Below are positions 34,848 through 46,933 of a stretch of 64,000 bases of DNA, piece by piece. The notes under the pieces are model-generated. The model worked only from the letters and a program-made list of their open reading frames with translations, was not told the origin of the DNA and did no database searches. The DNA is taken from contig JAMYHX010000090.1 of the NCBI GenBank assembly GCA_025529335.1, positions 1-64,000 on the forward strand. The letters are read 5' to 3'. Both the position numbers and the translations under genes were made by a program. Source of the DNA: Rhizopus sp. PT2906. Taxonomy: Eukaryota > Mucoromycota > Mucoromycetes > Mucorales > Rhizopodaceae. Position 1 is the first letter of the stretch, and the number at the start of each line of letters is the position of its first letter.

Positions 34848-36065
34848 CTAGTTCTTGTAAAAGACAACATCTCCTTCCTCTTCAACAAATCTACAGCTCT
34901 TCCAGACCTTCCAAAGAGCAATAGGGATAGGTGTATAATCACATTGGTAGTGCTTACCAAGAGCTTTCTTGATATGAACAGTAGCTTCTTCGGCATGATA
35001 ATGAGGCATTGTAGAGAAGAAATGATGAGCAACATGAGTATCAGCAATATGATGATGGAAATAGTCGATAATGGTGCCAAATGAGCGATCAACAGTCAAG
35101 GCAGCACCACGTTGGAAATTCCAGACATTCTCGCGGTAATGAGGCAATTTAGGGTCAGTGTGTTGTAAATAAGTGATCAAGACCAACCAAAAGTTGACAA
35201 ACAAGTAGGGGATAACGTAGTATTTGATGACATTAAGAGAGCCAAAGATCTGACCACAATAGCCCAAGAAAGCGACCATGGAAAGGACACCAACGTTTGA
35301 GCTTATAACATCCCAGTATTGAGTTTCATCAAAGATAGCACATGAAGGGTTGAAATGGGAAGCCCAGCCAGGATAGTTTTGACCTGTGGCATTGACGAAG
35401 AGATATGCGGGCCAGCCAAACACAAACATGATAAACATGCGGTAGAGTACAACAAGAGGAGCTTCATCAAGGGCATCATGAGGACCATCTGGGTGAGGGT
35501 CTTTATCGCGAGGTGGCAAACCAACTTTAGTACGGGTCTTTGGAAGGAAGACTTGGTCCTTTGTCATATGGCCAGTAGCTTTGTGATGTCTAGAATGAGA
35601 GAATCTCCAAGAATGATAAGGAACGAGTAATAATGTGTGAAGAACATAGCCAACACTGTTGTTGATTGTCTAAATGGGGCATTAGTACTCATTGTTATTG
35701 AAATCATATTTATTACGTACCTTTGAAGGACTGAAAGCTTGATGACCGCATTCATGACCAAGAACCCATACACCTGTTCCAACAATGCCTTGAGCAATCC
35801 AATACAGAGGCCATAAGATCATGCGAAGAGCTGTAGATTGCACTTGATCAATATAAGATGCAGCATAAGCCAAGGCAGCAATAAAGGCAAAGTCATGGAT
35901 GACATAGGTAAATGATCTAAAGGTATCTCGACGGAAACAATGAGCGGGGATGGCATCACGGATTTCTTTGATTGTAAATTCGGGCAATTCCCAGTTTCTA
36001 GCTATGGCTTCATCGATATTAAGCTTATCTGTTGATTCATTACTGGTATTTCTTTTGGTTGCCAT
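34848..36065 (-). CDS. Delta-12 (omega-6) fatty acid desaturase
   Basis: Two exons (36065-35721, 35669-34848) with a 51-nt intron give 388 aa. It is a membrane di-iron enzyme of the ER that converts oleate to linoleate. The three His boxes are all present: HECGH (in VLGHECGHQAFSPSK), HSRHH (in SWRFSHSRHHKATGH) and the C-terminal HVAHH (in ADTHVAHHFFSTMPHYHA). Hydrophobic segments lie before box 1, around FGWPAYLFV and around IPYLFVNFWLVLITYL. The intron falls right after box 1. The C-terminal KxN-like end (VVFYKN) has no clear retrieval signal. Omega-3 activity cannot be excluded by eye, but overall similarity in memory is to Mucorales delta-12 enzymes. Confidence 0.95.
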
Positions 36066-37380
36066 CCTATTCCCTCAGTAGTGGTGCCTTTATTATGAAG
36101 AAAGGAAAAAGTAAGAAAGAGAGAAGGGGGGATTTATAGGAAAAGAAAAGAAAGAAAAAGTTTTTAATTCGTTCCCTGGCTTTTTATCTTTATAGCTTCT
36201 CTTTGGTCTCTCATCTTCAGCAAAGATTTAATTAGGGGCAGATTTACCTTTCAAAAAAAAAATATTTAAACTGCGTTAAGCTCGAGATCAAATTAGATCC
36301 TGAGCTGACATTCAATCGTAGTTCCTAATTGTCCATCAATGGTAGGTCACCCCAAATGTTGGTTTAGATAATGGTTGAGTTATTTTTTATTTGGTTGATG
36401 TATAAACATAAGATGACCCACGCATATCAATAACCATTAGACATTTCATCCTATTCCATTGAAGGTAGCACATTGTCAGTCCTAAATCGAAGGTTAAGAA
36501 AAAGTGGGTTGATGTATCATTTAGAAATGATAACAAATCAAATGTTCAGATACAATTTCCGTATCAAGTAAACACCAAGACAAACTGAGACATGGAAAAA
36601 AAAAAAGGAGTTACTGATATAATATCAACCACTTCATTGAAAAAGTGATGAAGAAGTGATGAGGATGCGTGACGCGTGAACCCATGTGAAAATGTAAGTG
36701 CCCTTTACCAAAGCCTAATTACGATTGGCTGCATGCTTAACGCAGGCATTTCAATATAATGTGATGCGTAGCTTGTCTATGAGCCAAGTTTAATTTTTCC
36801 ATACATAACAGCATTATTTCTTTCTTAGCCATAGATTAACTATTTGATTGATATTTCAAATGTTTCGTCTGATTCGGAAGTAAAGCTCTGCGTTCTTCCA
36901 ACAATGGCTAAATGAAATCAAACAAGAGACATAACGACGTTCTATATGAGGAAACGGAACTACCCAAAGGCGTCCGGAAAAAATATAAAGAAGTGCTATG
37001 AACCATGAATCAAAGATGAAGATATATATATCAAAACTATCAACAAAACTATAGGCAGCTGTGTCATTGTAACAGAAATAGAAACTGGGGTATACAATTT
37101 TTACAATGGTCATTCAACTTTAGGACAAAATCATGCGATGACAATCAACTAATAAGATAATGAAGCCAGAGGGGTAACTTTTTATACATAAATCTCTATA
37201 GTAATTTGTTAAGCTTTTACAAGGCATCCTCAACAACACTGATGTGCATATATAACACTTGGTTACAAGAGCTTATACAGTATTCTGCTTCTTCTATTCT
37301 ACATCGTATCAGATGAGAATAAATAGCAACAGATATCTTTGTGATAATATATTTGATTTCAGAAAAGGAGTATACGCTTT
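36066..37380. other. Intergenic upstream of the desaturase
   Basis: 1.3 kb. The first ~120 bp (36085-36160) are purine-rich AG/GA repeats next to the desaturase start, likely 5' UTR/promoter. The rest is AT-rich; a minus-strand ORF at 36856-37113 has no recognised motif. Confidence 0.55.
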
Positions 37381-38223
37381 TCATTTTCTTTTATTTGTTT
37401 GTCGTTTATTGCCTGGCCCTCTGCTGGAACCTGATGACCGTGCTGTCCTTTTGCTACCATGGCTACCAGACATACTGACTGAATGACGTCCTGTCGGTGG
37501 TTCCGGTGTCGCTTCTGATTTCCTCATACCTCTCCTTCTTGAAGGTTTGCCTATGATTGATAAGAAGCTAAGCAAAAATAGCACGAGTTAATTTTTCATT
37601 TATACCTTCGTCTGGTTCTGGTGTTGACTCATTAGCTGAATTTGTAGGCGATCTTTCTCGTCGACTCGTTCTTGTCCTTTTCGTGGGTGGTGAACTGGGT
37701 GATTCTTCTCTTTCTGATCTATTGTCTTGGCGGTGTTCTGATATAAGTTGATCATAGTCCTCCAATGGTAAACTAAACTCTTGAAAAGATACATGTCTCG
37801 CGTCTTCACTTCTTTCTTCCTGTTCATCGTCCTCTTCGGCCTAAGTCATTATATAAGTACAATCGTGCGCGTGTCTATTTATATATACCAGCTCATCCAA
37901 GGCTTCCATTCCATAAAATTCATTTAATTTATCCCAAATTTCCTGGATCGTGCATGGCATAGGATTATTTTGATTAAACTGTTTTTGTATACTGATAATT
38001 CGAAAATGCTTATGAATTCCTAATACTCTCTATTTTAGTATTTGCCATGACGACTATTACAGAGCATACAATTACCAACTGGTTTGCAATGAGAGATCGC
38101 GTTAAATAGTGCAAGTTCCATTCTTGCATCCCATTCTTTTACATTGAGACTCTTTTGTTCTTTTATAATTTGTTCTTCAATAGCAGGTAAATGTTCCTCG
38201 GATGTCATTGTTGAATCATTCAT
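37381..38223 (-). CDS. EAF7/MRGBP-type NuA4 histone acetyltransferase subunit
   Basis: Four exons (38223-38076, 38019-37889, 37840-37606, 37550-37381) give 227 aa. The conserved CT20/Eaf7 domain is EWDARMELALFNAISHCKPVG joined across the first intron to IHKHFRIISIQKQF, then TIQEIWDKLNEFYGMEALDEL. The rest is an acidic stretch, then a Ser/Pro/Arg-rich tail ending GNKRQTNKRK, suited to chromatin contact. In yeast Eaf7 sits in the NuA4 TINTIN module. The first acceptor was chosen at 38020/38019 because it restores the conserved KPVGIHKHF. The start lies 63 bp downstream of the stop of the PPR gene on the same strand. Confidence 0.88.
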
Positions 38224-38286
38224 TTAGAGAAGGAAAAAAGAGAGAGAGAGAGAGGAAGACAAATATTGTCCAATCAAATTAAATCT

Positions 38287-40869
38287 TTATTTTTTAAGAC
38301 AACCTAACCGAAACTGCGACCATTCTTTGATTTTAGATGCAGAGCGATAATCGCCTTTGTCATAAAAGGCTTTCATAAATAATTTATAGGTTACTTCATC
38401 TGGTTCCATTGATCTTGAAAAGAATCGAATAAAAGCGTCCTTGGGGTTAGACAACCTGACAGACTGCTGATCAGTGGCTGCTTTGATCAAAAAGTCGCCT
38501 ATTGAACCAAAGTCTGACGGAAGAACTATTAGCTTACTGCTATTTGCTTTCTCTGATATTCTTTTGCTTTTATAATAGTTGTCTAGTGTTTCCTTCTTGT
38601 AGCCTGTCGTCATCTCGAATATATTCCAAATTTTTCCACTCTTTAGCTTTGTTCGAGAGTTTTCTAGTTGCTCAACATCATACCACTTGTTTTCTCTCTT
38701 CAACAATTTTTCATATGCCATAGATTTCGAATCAAGGTGTAAGAAGCTTTGGACAAGCAAATTAAATGTGACCATATCTAGACCTGATTTTGGCTGTTGT
38801 TTATTATCATCTGCTGATTTTAGTCTTTGAACAAACTGTTCGACTGCTTTCCAATCTTCTTGAAGAATCCAACCATTTAAAAGAGTGTTGGCTGTGGTGG
38901 TATCTGGGGTTATTCCTGCATCTATCATATTGTGGTATACTTGGTTTGCTGCGTCCATGTTATTTGCGTATGCAAAGGCTTTGATTAAAATGTTGTAAGT
39001 AAAAATGTTGGGCGTAAGTCCATGCTTGAGCATGCGTTGAAACGTTCTCTTCAAGCGAGTGATATCTGGGTGTGGTAATTTTGACGCATAACCATTTAAA
39101 AGCATGTTGTATCTAGCCAGTGTATGCTGGAGCTTTTCACTTCTTGTGCCACTTTCGCAATCAAGGAACCATTTTCTATATTGCATGTCTACCCACGCTC
39201 GTTCAAGCTTACGAAGATCGTTGTTTAAAATGGCACTATGCATCATGGCACGGTATATATTTGATGCACTGCATCTTGTCCGTGTACAGGAATTGTCTTT
39301 TCGAACCCAATTATATAAAGCAAATGCATCTGATATATCTCCTCGTTCGCCTAAAGCCGTAATGATCCGAGAGATTCCCTCAGAATTCAGATGCACGTCC
39401 AGTTTCTGCTCCATCATTTGTAGTGCTCTGATAATATTTTTCCCTGGTATCAGATAGTGACCATTTTGCTCAATACCTAGCATCACTCGCAGTATTCGAG
39501 AGATGGTATTGGGAGTAAAGCTGATGCTGAGGTTATTCAAATGGCCTTCACATTGATCCCAATACTTTCCACTAGCAAATTTTGCTGTCAACATAGCCTT
39601 GATAATACGTCTGTTGCTGTGGACCCCTTCAATCTTCTTTCGTTCAAGCCATGTAAACTTATTGATACACTCTGTCCAATTCCCCTTGGCAATCCACGCT
39701 TCCATTAACACTGCATACGCATCTAGGTTTTTCTGAGCACTGTCTTCATTCTGTTTCAGCCAATCATCTGCTTGACCAAGGCAATCCTTATTGACGAATC
39801 CTTCGACAATGGCAATACACGGCTTTTGTCCTAGCTGTAAACCTTCACTCTTCATATCAGACAAAACTGCCTGCGCGTTTTCCATGTCTTGCTTTTCACT
39901 AAACACCTTGATAAATGCCTGGAATATATTTTCATCGATTCTGTTGTTCTGTTTCAGGCTGCTATAAAGAAACTGTACATTTTTACTTGGTAAAAATGAG
40001 CCAAACGCGCTCAGGAGTATAGAAATAGTGTGAGTCGTAGGCTGAATATGGTGTTTCTGCATAAAGGCAACCACCCATTTGATGGCTCTGTAGTTGGCAT
40101 CCGGCAGTTGCGCCTCGAGTACTAGATTGCAGGCATATGCTGAAGGCGTTTCGTTCTTGACTGTGATCAACCTGAACATTGTAAACAGATGCTGAGGCGA
40201 GAAGTGGTTCTTTCCCTTGTCTCGACGCGATGGATTAATATGGTCTATGTACAGTCTAATGAATGTGTCAATAGTTGTTGGTGTTATATCATTGTCTAAA
40301 TGTAAAATGGTCGAGAATTTGTTCCATAGACTATGTGTTACTGATTGCAATGCAACCTCGTCCCAGGGATTGGCGTGATTCAAATAGTCATTTGTTGCTT
40401 GTAAGGCAAGGTAGATATTGTTCTTTTCTAAACAAGCCGGCACAAGTTCGACAAGGCATTCTGCAATGTCTTTTGGCTTCACGAAATGTTTTGTCTTTAG
40501 ATCTAAAAAGTTCTTGGAGGCTGCTGTCACATCTCCACATTCTATCAGAGCTCTAATATATCGTTGATGTGAAGAACTTTTCAGCAAGTAATTTCGTCTA
40601 TAGTCTTCCCATGTGTCTATTAATTTGTCTTTATTTTTGGTATATCCGTAAGCAGTGATGGCATCCAGGTACATTGAGGTCGTAGGTCGTTTTCCAAGGA
40701 TACGTGTATCTTCAAAGGTTTTGCATATTTTCAACATACTTTCATAATTGATCGATGTTTTCTTCATGTCCTGAACATTCACGCTTTTAGATCTAATGTT
40801 CAAGAGCGGAGGCTTTACACCAACATGTCGCAGTGAGCGTATACAAGGCTCTTTTAACTGTAATGACAT
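38287..40869 (-). CDS. Large mitochondrial-type PPR protein
   Basis: Single exon, 860 aa. PPR-like units are spread through the whole protein; clear ones are NIFTYNILIKAFAYANNMDAANQVYHNMI (its ends NIFTYN and VYHNMI), TTTANTLLNGWILQEDWKAV, DEVTYKLFMKAFYDKGDYRSA and LDAYAVLMEAWIAKGNWTEC. The N terminus (MSLQLKEPCIRSLRHVG) is weakly basic and could be a mitochondrial signal. A helical, Lys-rich insert near residues 715-760 breaks the array. It is the second PPR gene in the window and shares no obvious close similarity with the one at 25.6 kb. The role is inferred as organellar RNA binding. Confidence 0.9.
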   Translation of the reverse strand: MSLQLKEPCIRSLRHVGVKPPLLNIRSKSVNVQDMKKTSINYESMLKICKTFEDTRILGKRPTTSMYLDAITAYGYTKNKDKLIDTWEDYRRNYLLKSSSHQRYIRALIECGDVTAASKNFLDLKTKHFVKPKDIAECLVELVPACLEKNNIYLALQATNDYLNHANPWDEVALQSVTHSLWNKFSTILHLDNDITPTTIDTFIRLYIDHINPSRRDKGKNHFSPQHLFTMFRLITVKNETPSAYACNLVLEAQLPDANYRAIKWVVAFMQKHHIQPTTHTISILLSAFGSFLPSKNVQFLYSSLKQNNRIDENIFQAFIKVFSEKQDMENAQAVLSDMKSEGLQLGQKPCIAIVEGFVNKDCLGQADDWLKQNEDSAQKNLDAYAVLMEAWIAKGNWTECINKFTWLERKKIEGVHSNRRIIKAMLTAKFASGKYWDQCEGHLNNLSISFTPNTISRILRVMLGIEQNGHYLIPGKNIIRALQMMEQKLDVHLNSEGISRIITALGERGDISDAFALYNWVRKDNSCTRTRCSASNIYRAMMHSAILNNDLRKLERAWVDMQYRKWFLDCESGTRSEKLQHTLARYNMLLNGYASKLPHPDITRLKRTFQRMLKHGLTPNIFTYNILIKAFAYANNMDAANQVYHNMIDAGITPDTTTANTLLNGWILQEDWKAVEQFVQRLKSADDNKQQPKSGLDMVTFNLLVQSFLHLDSKSMAYEKLLKRENKWYDVEQLENSRTKLKSGKIWNIFEMTTGYKKETLDNYYKSKRISEKANSSKLIVLPSDFGSIGDFLIKAATDQQSVRLSNPKDAFIRFFSRSMEPDEVTYKLFMKAFYDKGDYRSASKIKEWSQFRLGCLKK

Positions 40870-41398
40870 GTCTCAGCTGTTTTCATAGATCCCTCAGCTT
40901 GATGCTGCTTTGTATAGGTTTAATACTAATGTAAGAGAGAGAGAGAGAGATAAGTGACTATTATTTGTCTCGTTCTTTCTCTTTTGCTGCTCTCTCTCCT
41001 TTTTTCTTTTTCTGTCAACTTGCCCCCCACTCAGGCTAATTTATTTCCAGTTAAAGCAGTACCAGGTTCGTGGTGGTTAGGCACAAGCCACAATTGACAT
41101 CACTGTCCCAGTCAGGCTGAGGAAATTGATTTGCTTAGAGTTTAAAATTAGTTGCATAGCGTTTATTTACTCAGGAACTTTCATGGAAGACGTCGTAATG
41201 ATAAACGCTTTGAGAATGATTATAGCAACCTTAGATGACCTATAAGCTTTGGTTTACCACGAGTAGAATATTAACGTGATGAGCAGAGTTAAAGCTCTTC
41301 TAGGATTGTGCTCAAGAGAGATAATATATTGACAGAGAGGTTACATAGTAAAAGTGTCCATAACAATCGATTTCGAAACTTTTTTTTTCTTTACATAT
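40870..41398. other. Intergenic upstream of the PPR gene
   Basis: No gene seen. A (GA)n stretch lies at about 40931-40949, and a T run near 41380 precedes the zinc-knuckle relic. Confidence 0.6.
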
Positions 41399-41539
41399 TC
41401 ACATCATATGATCATGCTCAGCACAATGATAGCATTTTTTAGTAGCTATAGCTGGGCATGTGGATCTTGTACGGTCAGCCTGACGACAGTAGGAACAGAC
41501 AGGCGAGGTACCTTTGTATGAGATAGGTACAAACCGATC
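41399..41539 (-). pseudogene. CCHC zinc-knuckle relic of a retroelement protein
   Basis: A 46-codon open segment starting right after a perfect acceptor (GCATTAG, 41540-41546) reads DRFVPISYKGTSPVCSYC, then RQADRTRSTCPAIATKKCYHCAEHDHMM and a stop; the knuckles are C-x2-C-x4-R-x4-C and C-x2-C-x4-H. The order resembles the double zinc knuckle found in gag/ORF1 proteins of fungal retroelements. In the first knuckle the His is replaced by Arg, and the second is cut short by a TGA. No upstream exon was found, so this is a fragment. Confidence 0.55.
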
Positions 41540-44500
41540 CTAATGCGAAAGTCAAAAACGAGATATTTAGAAGCTTGAAGTGATTTAGACAAGAGTATTT
41601 ATCTTCAATATAAATAAAGACAATAGTAAAAGTCATTTCAAGAAAGATATTTATTTATTAAAAATTATTCCCAAAAGCCAATGCTTTTCAAAGAAAAACC
41701 TAAAAGAAAAGAAAAAAAAAAAAAAAAGGCCAGCAGCGATGCCAAAAGACTTTTAAAGATTCCAATTGCTGCTGTGACGACATTCTTCAGGTCGGCCATT
41801 GACCATCAGAACAAGAACCAGGCATCCATAAAAACTATCAGACCCATCAAATAGCAAGCAGCCTGCAAAGATCCGCAGTAGCAGACGTACCGTTGAGGTA
41901 TGCATTAGCTGAGCCTTGTCAATTGTTCAGCTCGCTTATGTATCCCTTTACGCCAGCCAGACAGCAGGAAGCATCATCAACAATCTGTCACAGCTGTGAT
42001 CTCAGATAACTAGCTCCCTGTAAAGATTTCGATTGAATGTCCCATAACTCTCCTTTTGGCTGTCTGACAGCCTCTAGCTGAGTGATGAAACGAACGACCG
42101 TTGTCAGTCCAGGACACGTATTGGGCAACATAGAAAAAGGTTGCATAGAAATCCTTGAACACACAATCATCGCCTTGCTGAAAAAGTTTATAAAAACTTA
42201 CCTTGACCAAAGAGAGCCACCAAAAGAGTAAAAGAGAAAAGAAAGAAAGAAAAAAGGGATGAAGGCAAATTTCTCTCTTTTTATACTCTTTCCTAAGTTG
42301 TGTGAAGTTATTGTTTTCAATAAACAAGATTTTACTCCTTGCAAGAAAATAAGGTTTACGCTCACACTCTTGTCTATTTCTAAAGTGTTTCATGACTCTT
42401 TGCCTATCTTTTTTATACGCTTCTATTCATTCAGATTTCACTTGTATTTATACCTTAATAGGATTGTTCACCCCTATTTTTATATAGTAAAAATACTAAA
42501 AGACAATAAACTTCATGCATACTTTGTTTATACCACGCGTCCTTGAGCTGACTTCCTAGTCTTGGTCACACACTATTTGTGTTATTCTGCCAACCCCATT
42601 TTTTTCTCTTTTCTTTAACCTTTTGCTAGTAAAGACTAGATAAATACTATTTTTTTAGCACTTGTTATATGAAGTAATACTCTTGTATAAAGAAATGAAG
42701 CAAGTTATGCATAAATCAAGAGAACGCCTCCACCAAAAAGGTAATAGCAAATGAAAGACGCGTTCCGAAACTCTGTTGACCCTGAAGTTTTTTTCTGAAA
42801 AAATAATCAGGGTGCACGTTGTCGTGATTTGTAGGTGCTGTAAATATCGCAATATGCTTTGTTGACTGATGTTAGCTCATCTTCTCTTTCCATATAAATT
42901 CTTATCAACAGGATTTAACCATTCTATCAGTCAAATGTAATGTGAATAGAAGTTGTATATATTGTTATCTAGATCTTACATTACAGTTGATTTGTTCGCA
43001 TATCTATCATAACAATGCCTCAACAAGGGAATAGTCCTCAATGCTGTGGCTGACATTATAGACATTAAGCTTGACCAAAGGGAGCCACTACCACCTACGC
43101 TAACTCGGATGAAGAAATTAAGCGATATGCTGCCCTTATCTGCAACAAAAAGTATGTTGCCATTGTTCAGTTGATGATGCAAACAGAACAAGTTTACTTT
43201 TAGGGTAACGGTCCTTAGAAATTCGCTGCTCTCATGTTTAAATATCTTGGAGTACATATCTTCATGATAGTCCGTGAGGACATAATTTTGCTACTTTTTT
43301 TTTTTTATTATTACTCCTGAAAGTTTTATCGCTCATATTCGATTTTTAGCTACATTCTAGTATTGAAAATGTCAACCATGCCATGTTTGAGACTTGCTAG
43401 TTCCTCCGCACTCTTCAATAGACGGCTTCATGATGGTTAAACATATCATGAAATGCTTACTGTAGTATTTTGCTTACCTTGTTCGACCATGACCATCTAG
43501 CCATACTGTCCAATTTCTGTTGGTTTAACTTTTGTACTTCTGGTTACTGTCATTTTATTTATGAATTGAGATTCCTTGATGTACTCAACTGTTTTAATAT
43601 AATCAACACATCTGGGATTATTATCAATCTATTAGACTTTAGAAACGACAATACACTAGTTATATATTGCTGGACATTTCTGTCACGTTTTTTCTTGGTT
43701 GAGGTTTGACACCATTTTGTATATGTCGTTGGTATAAAGTTGCTTTTGCTCGCTTTGCTTTTCCTTTTTGGGTAACGTAAAAATACTAAAGAGTTCTGCA
43801 TTATGTGCACTACGCCATGTTTTATTTTGTACAGGCTTTTTCTATCATTGATCTTTTCTTAGTTTTTCATCTTTATGTTCAAACTTTGATCAACCAAGTG
43901 ATGCAAATGTTTATTATAAGCCTATTTCTTTATAATAAAATGCGGCAAGTCAAATCTTGTTATGCGTTAAGTGAATTTTAAGTTTTGTGGCAGAAAGATT
44001 GTTTGTGCAAAATGCCTAAATAGATCTTCATGTGTAATCAAAAGACATAGCCCTATTCGTAACCTACTTTCCTTTTTAAGCATATATGTAAGCAAATCAA
44101 TAGATTTTTGTAATGGGAACTTACAAGTGTGAGTGGGAATAGGATCAGCAGGCAGGACGGTGGTTAGACTCTGTCTTAGCTTTGTGCTCTAGAAGAGACA
44201 AGTTAATAGCAATCCTTATCTGAGTTAAATCTATTTGAGTAACTTTGGCTTGTAAAATGAAGAAGACAAGTTCTGCAGAATTGTAGGCTTTTTTTTTTTT
44301 TTGAAAAAAGTAATATCCCAGCAACTGTTTCAAGGCAACACATTTGATGATTATATAAATGTATTAGGCACACTTTTTTTAATTTGCCATGACATCAAAC
44401 GAATCACTCTGTAGTTTTAAACTCAATTCATTTTCTGCAAGTTTATCAAAAGAGAGAGAAAAACGGGAGTAAGCCTTCTTTTTAACAACGAGAGCATGTA

Positions 44501-44730
44501 ATAGTCCTACTCTCATCTTATTTTTCTTTTTTTTTTTTCTTTTTATTTTTACTGCTTAATTTTGAATACTCCACTATTTTGTGAAACCGTAACACGATAA
44601 ATAATTAGGTGGGAAATCAAGATGGTAGGCATTTGATTAACAATGAGAAAAAATACACAAGGTTTTTATGGGGATTTTGTTTCCCCCCTTTTTTTTTTTA
44701 CTCTTTTTTTTTTATATATTCTAAAACAGC
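41540..44730. other. Gene-poor region upstream of the esterase
   Basis: 3.2 kb without a supported gene. An ATG-less open stretch at 43078-43203 (+) reads as ordinary protein (TTYANSDEEIKRYAALICNK and onward to a TAG) and may be another relic. The word CTTGACCAAAG-GAGCCAC occurs near 42200 and 43070 (one mismatch), at two places 870 bp apart. T-rich tracts at 44525-44545 and 44690-44712 lead into the esterase start. Confidence 0.45.
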
Positions 44731-46109
44731 ATGAATTCATTAAGAAGCGCATTCAATAAAATACCTTCAGGAACAACGATCAAGATATTAAAAAAAGTGT
44801 TTTCTTTACCTGCGCCTGCTGCAAGACTGATATTAAATGATATAACAAAGCCACGATCATCACATAAGCCATGGATACGTAAAGTAGCCTGGAATAACGA
44901 ATGGTCTGGTTGCTGGCTTGGCGAAAACGTAAGCCAATTGGATGAAGAATCTTTATCAAAGAGAATACATAATGCTGATGTTATTCTCTTTAATGTGCAT
45001 GGTAAAGCTACAAAAATATTATTATTCGTATGTTTACTGATCAATTTTACGTAGGTGGCGGATTTAGAGTAGGAAGTTGCACAATGTATATGGATACTTA
45101 TATTGAATGGATAAAGTTACTAAAGTACAACTATGGTCTGGAAGCATTAATCATGTCTATCGACTATCGATTAGCACCTGAATACAAATACCCAAGCCCT
45201 GTCGAAGATGTGGTTCGAGCTTATGAGCATCTTACAAAGACACTAAGTATAGACCCTGAAAAGATCATTGTCATTGGCGATTCTGCTGGTGCTTCCTTGG
45301 TTCTCGAAATGCTCTTTATCACGCATGATCCAAGCATGTTTGAAATCGTTACAGATGAAACAGGCGATAGCTCAGCAGATAGTGGACCTACTCTCACCGA
45401 ATTACCTCGACCCGCAGCTGCTGTTATTATTTCTCCTATAGTTACAGATGAAACCTGTTCTCCCTCATGGGAAACCAACTTAAAGTACGACTATATATCC
45501 CAATATACCGCCAAAGTGATCAAAAAGGACTATTTTGAACCCCCAGGCCCTGATTCGCCTCCTGACTCTAATCAAGTACTGGGCATTGCAAAGCTCGAAA
45601 CTGGCTTCCGTGCCTTCTTGCCTGACCATGTCTTGATGTACATCGGCAACAAGGAAGTCTTGCGTGACGATGCACTTGACTTGGCTATGCGTGCGGAAAA
45701 TGATAATGTCAATTGGGAGACGGTGATTGAAGACGCCGTCCACAACTGGTTTGTGGTTCCAGAGGTCGTCAAGGACAAGTCAATATGCCAGCGTGCTAAT
45801 GCTACCTTTGCTGACTTTTGTTATCGGGCTATACGTCATATCCCAAATCAAAATCTGCCGTTTAAAGCAGGGACATACACCACTCGCTACAGTAACACGA
45901 GTGTCTCAAGTGATTTCTCCTCACTGAGAAGATCTTCAGAGGGACTTGAAATGGTCTTGGAGGATGAAGAAGAAGAAAAGCGAGAAGAAGAATATTATAA
46001 CAATCCTTCTGATTCTGAATCAGGTGCTTCCACAGCTAACCTTGATAAATCAAATACAACCATTGCTGAAAAAGTTTCAAAGCAAAAACCACGAACAGTG
46101 TTTGTATAA
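44731..46109 (+). CDS. HSL-type alpha/beta hydrolase (esterase/steryl acetyl hydrolase-like)
   Basis: Two exons (44731-45001, 45055-46109) with a 53-nt intron give 441 aa. The oxyanion motif HGGG is split by the intron (HG then GGFRVGS). The nucleophile elbow is GDSAGAS, preceded by SIDYRLAPEYKYPSPVEDV, the usual HSL-family (Abhydrolase_3) signature. The acid/His loop is probably NKEVLRDDALDLA and EDAVHNWFVVP. The last ~110 aa are a Ser-rich and acidic tail unlike the core family, so the protein is longer than usual. Substrates could be steryl acetates or short acyl esters; this is not decided by sequence. Its final ~500 bp are duplicated at 51.3 kb. Confidence 0.88.
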
Positions 46110-46140
46110 TAAATTATTCTATTGTAAATAAAACCTTTCT
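45642..46140 (+). repeat. Direct repeat, left copy (esterase 3' end)
   Basis: The segment encoding the last 155 residues of the esterase plus 31 bp of 3' flank recurs at 51323-51821, offset exactly 5681 bp. By eye I find only two substitutions (45667 A to G, 46134 C to T). The similarity stops sharply at both ends. Confidence 0.97.
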
Positions 46141-46933
46141 TCATTTTCTATAGTAGTCTTTCTTAAAATCAAAGATCTCTTGCATTTCAATCGTCCAAAA
46201 TTGTTGTAGAGAATCGCACCTTTGCCACATATTGCGATCACAGACTAAGTCCAGTGATTGGTAAATTGCTTGATATAGAGTGTGATTGAGCTTTTCAATA
46301 CATTCCGCTGCAGCGACCCTATTACCAAAGGAGGGGGCAGTAGCGGGTATTAGGCCCGTGGTAAGATGGGAAAAATGCTCGCTGTATTGAATTCTTAAGC
46401 TCAAGTGCCACAAGATCCTTTTGAGTGGAGGGGCCCTCTGGTATCAATATTACTTTTTTGTCTCACAATTGTGGCTGTCAGGTCAATCAATTGACTGTTT
46501 AACAAAGTGTTATCAATGATGCTAATACTGTATTTTTATTAATTATTGACATTAATTTTATAAAATGTTGTCATAAAATAAAAAAATTATTCGCGTAAAA
46601 AGACGACAAAGAAAAATATGTTTGAATAAAACGACATCATGTCAAAAGAGTTAATTTCAACTCCAAGACAGAGCCCATTTGTTAATATTCTTGGCGACGA
46701 CGAATTTACATTTCATACAACATGAATTTTGTTCTCGGGTGTATTTATTTTCGATCACAGGCGAATTTACTTTCCGAAAAGAGTGTATAACTGTCGTCGG
46801 AAAACAAGATTTCAATATGTATGATGATCTTTGGCACAGCTGAATCTCTGTCAATGTTTCAATTTTCTTAAGATTGTCAATTGTGAGTACCGTAGAACAA
46901 TGTCTGCTTATGACTGACATTTAGATAAACGAC
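46141..46933. other. Left part of the 5.2-kb inserted segment
   Basis: Two minus-strand ORFs (46413-46141, 46920-46657) show no recognised domain. The second contains CCMKC followed by KNINKW, but it lacks other zinc-ribbon or RuvC features. Nothing else is seen. Confidence 0.4.

Noticed and set aside
46657..46920. CCMKC...KNINKW resembling a TnpB zinc ribbon
   Set aside because: Only one Cys pair and no RuvC words on either side; likely chance.
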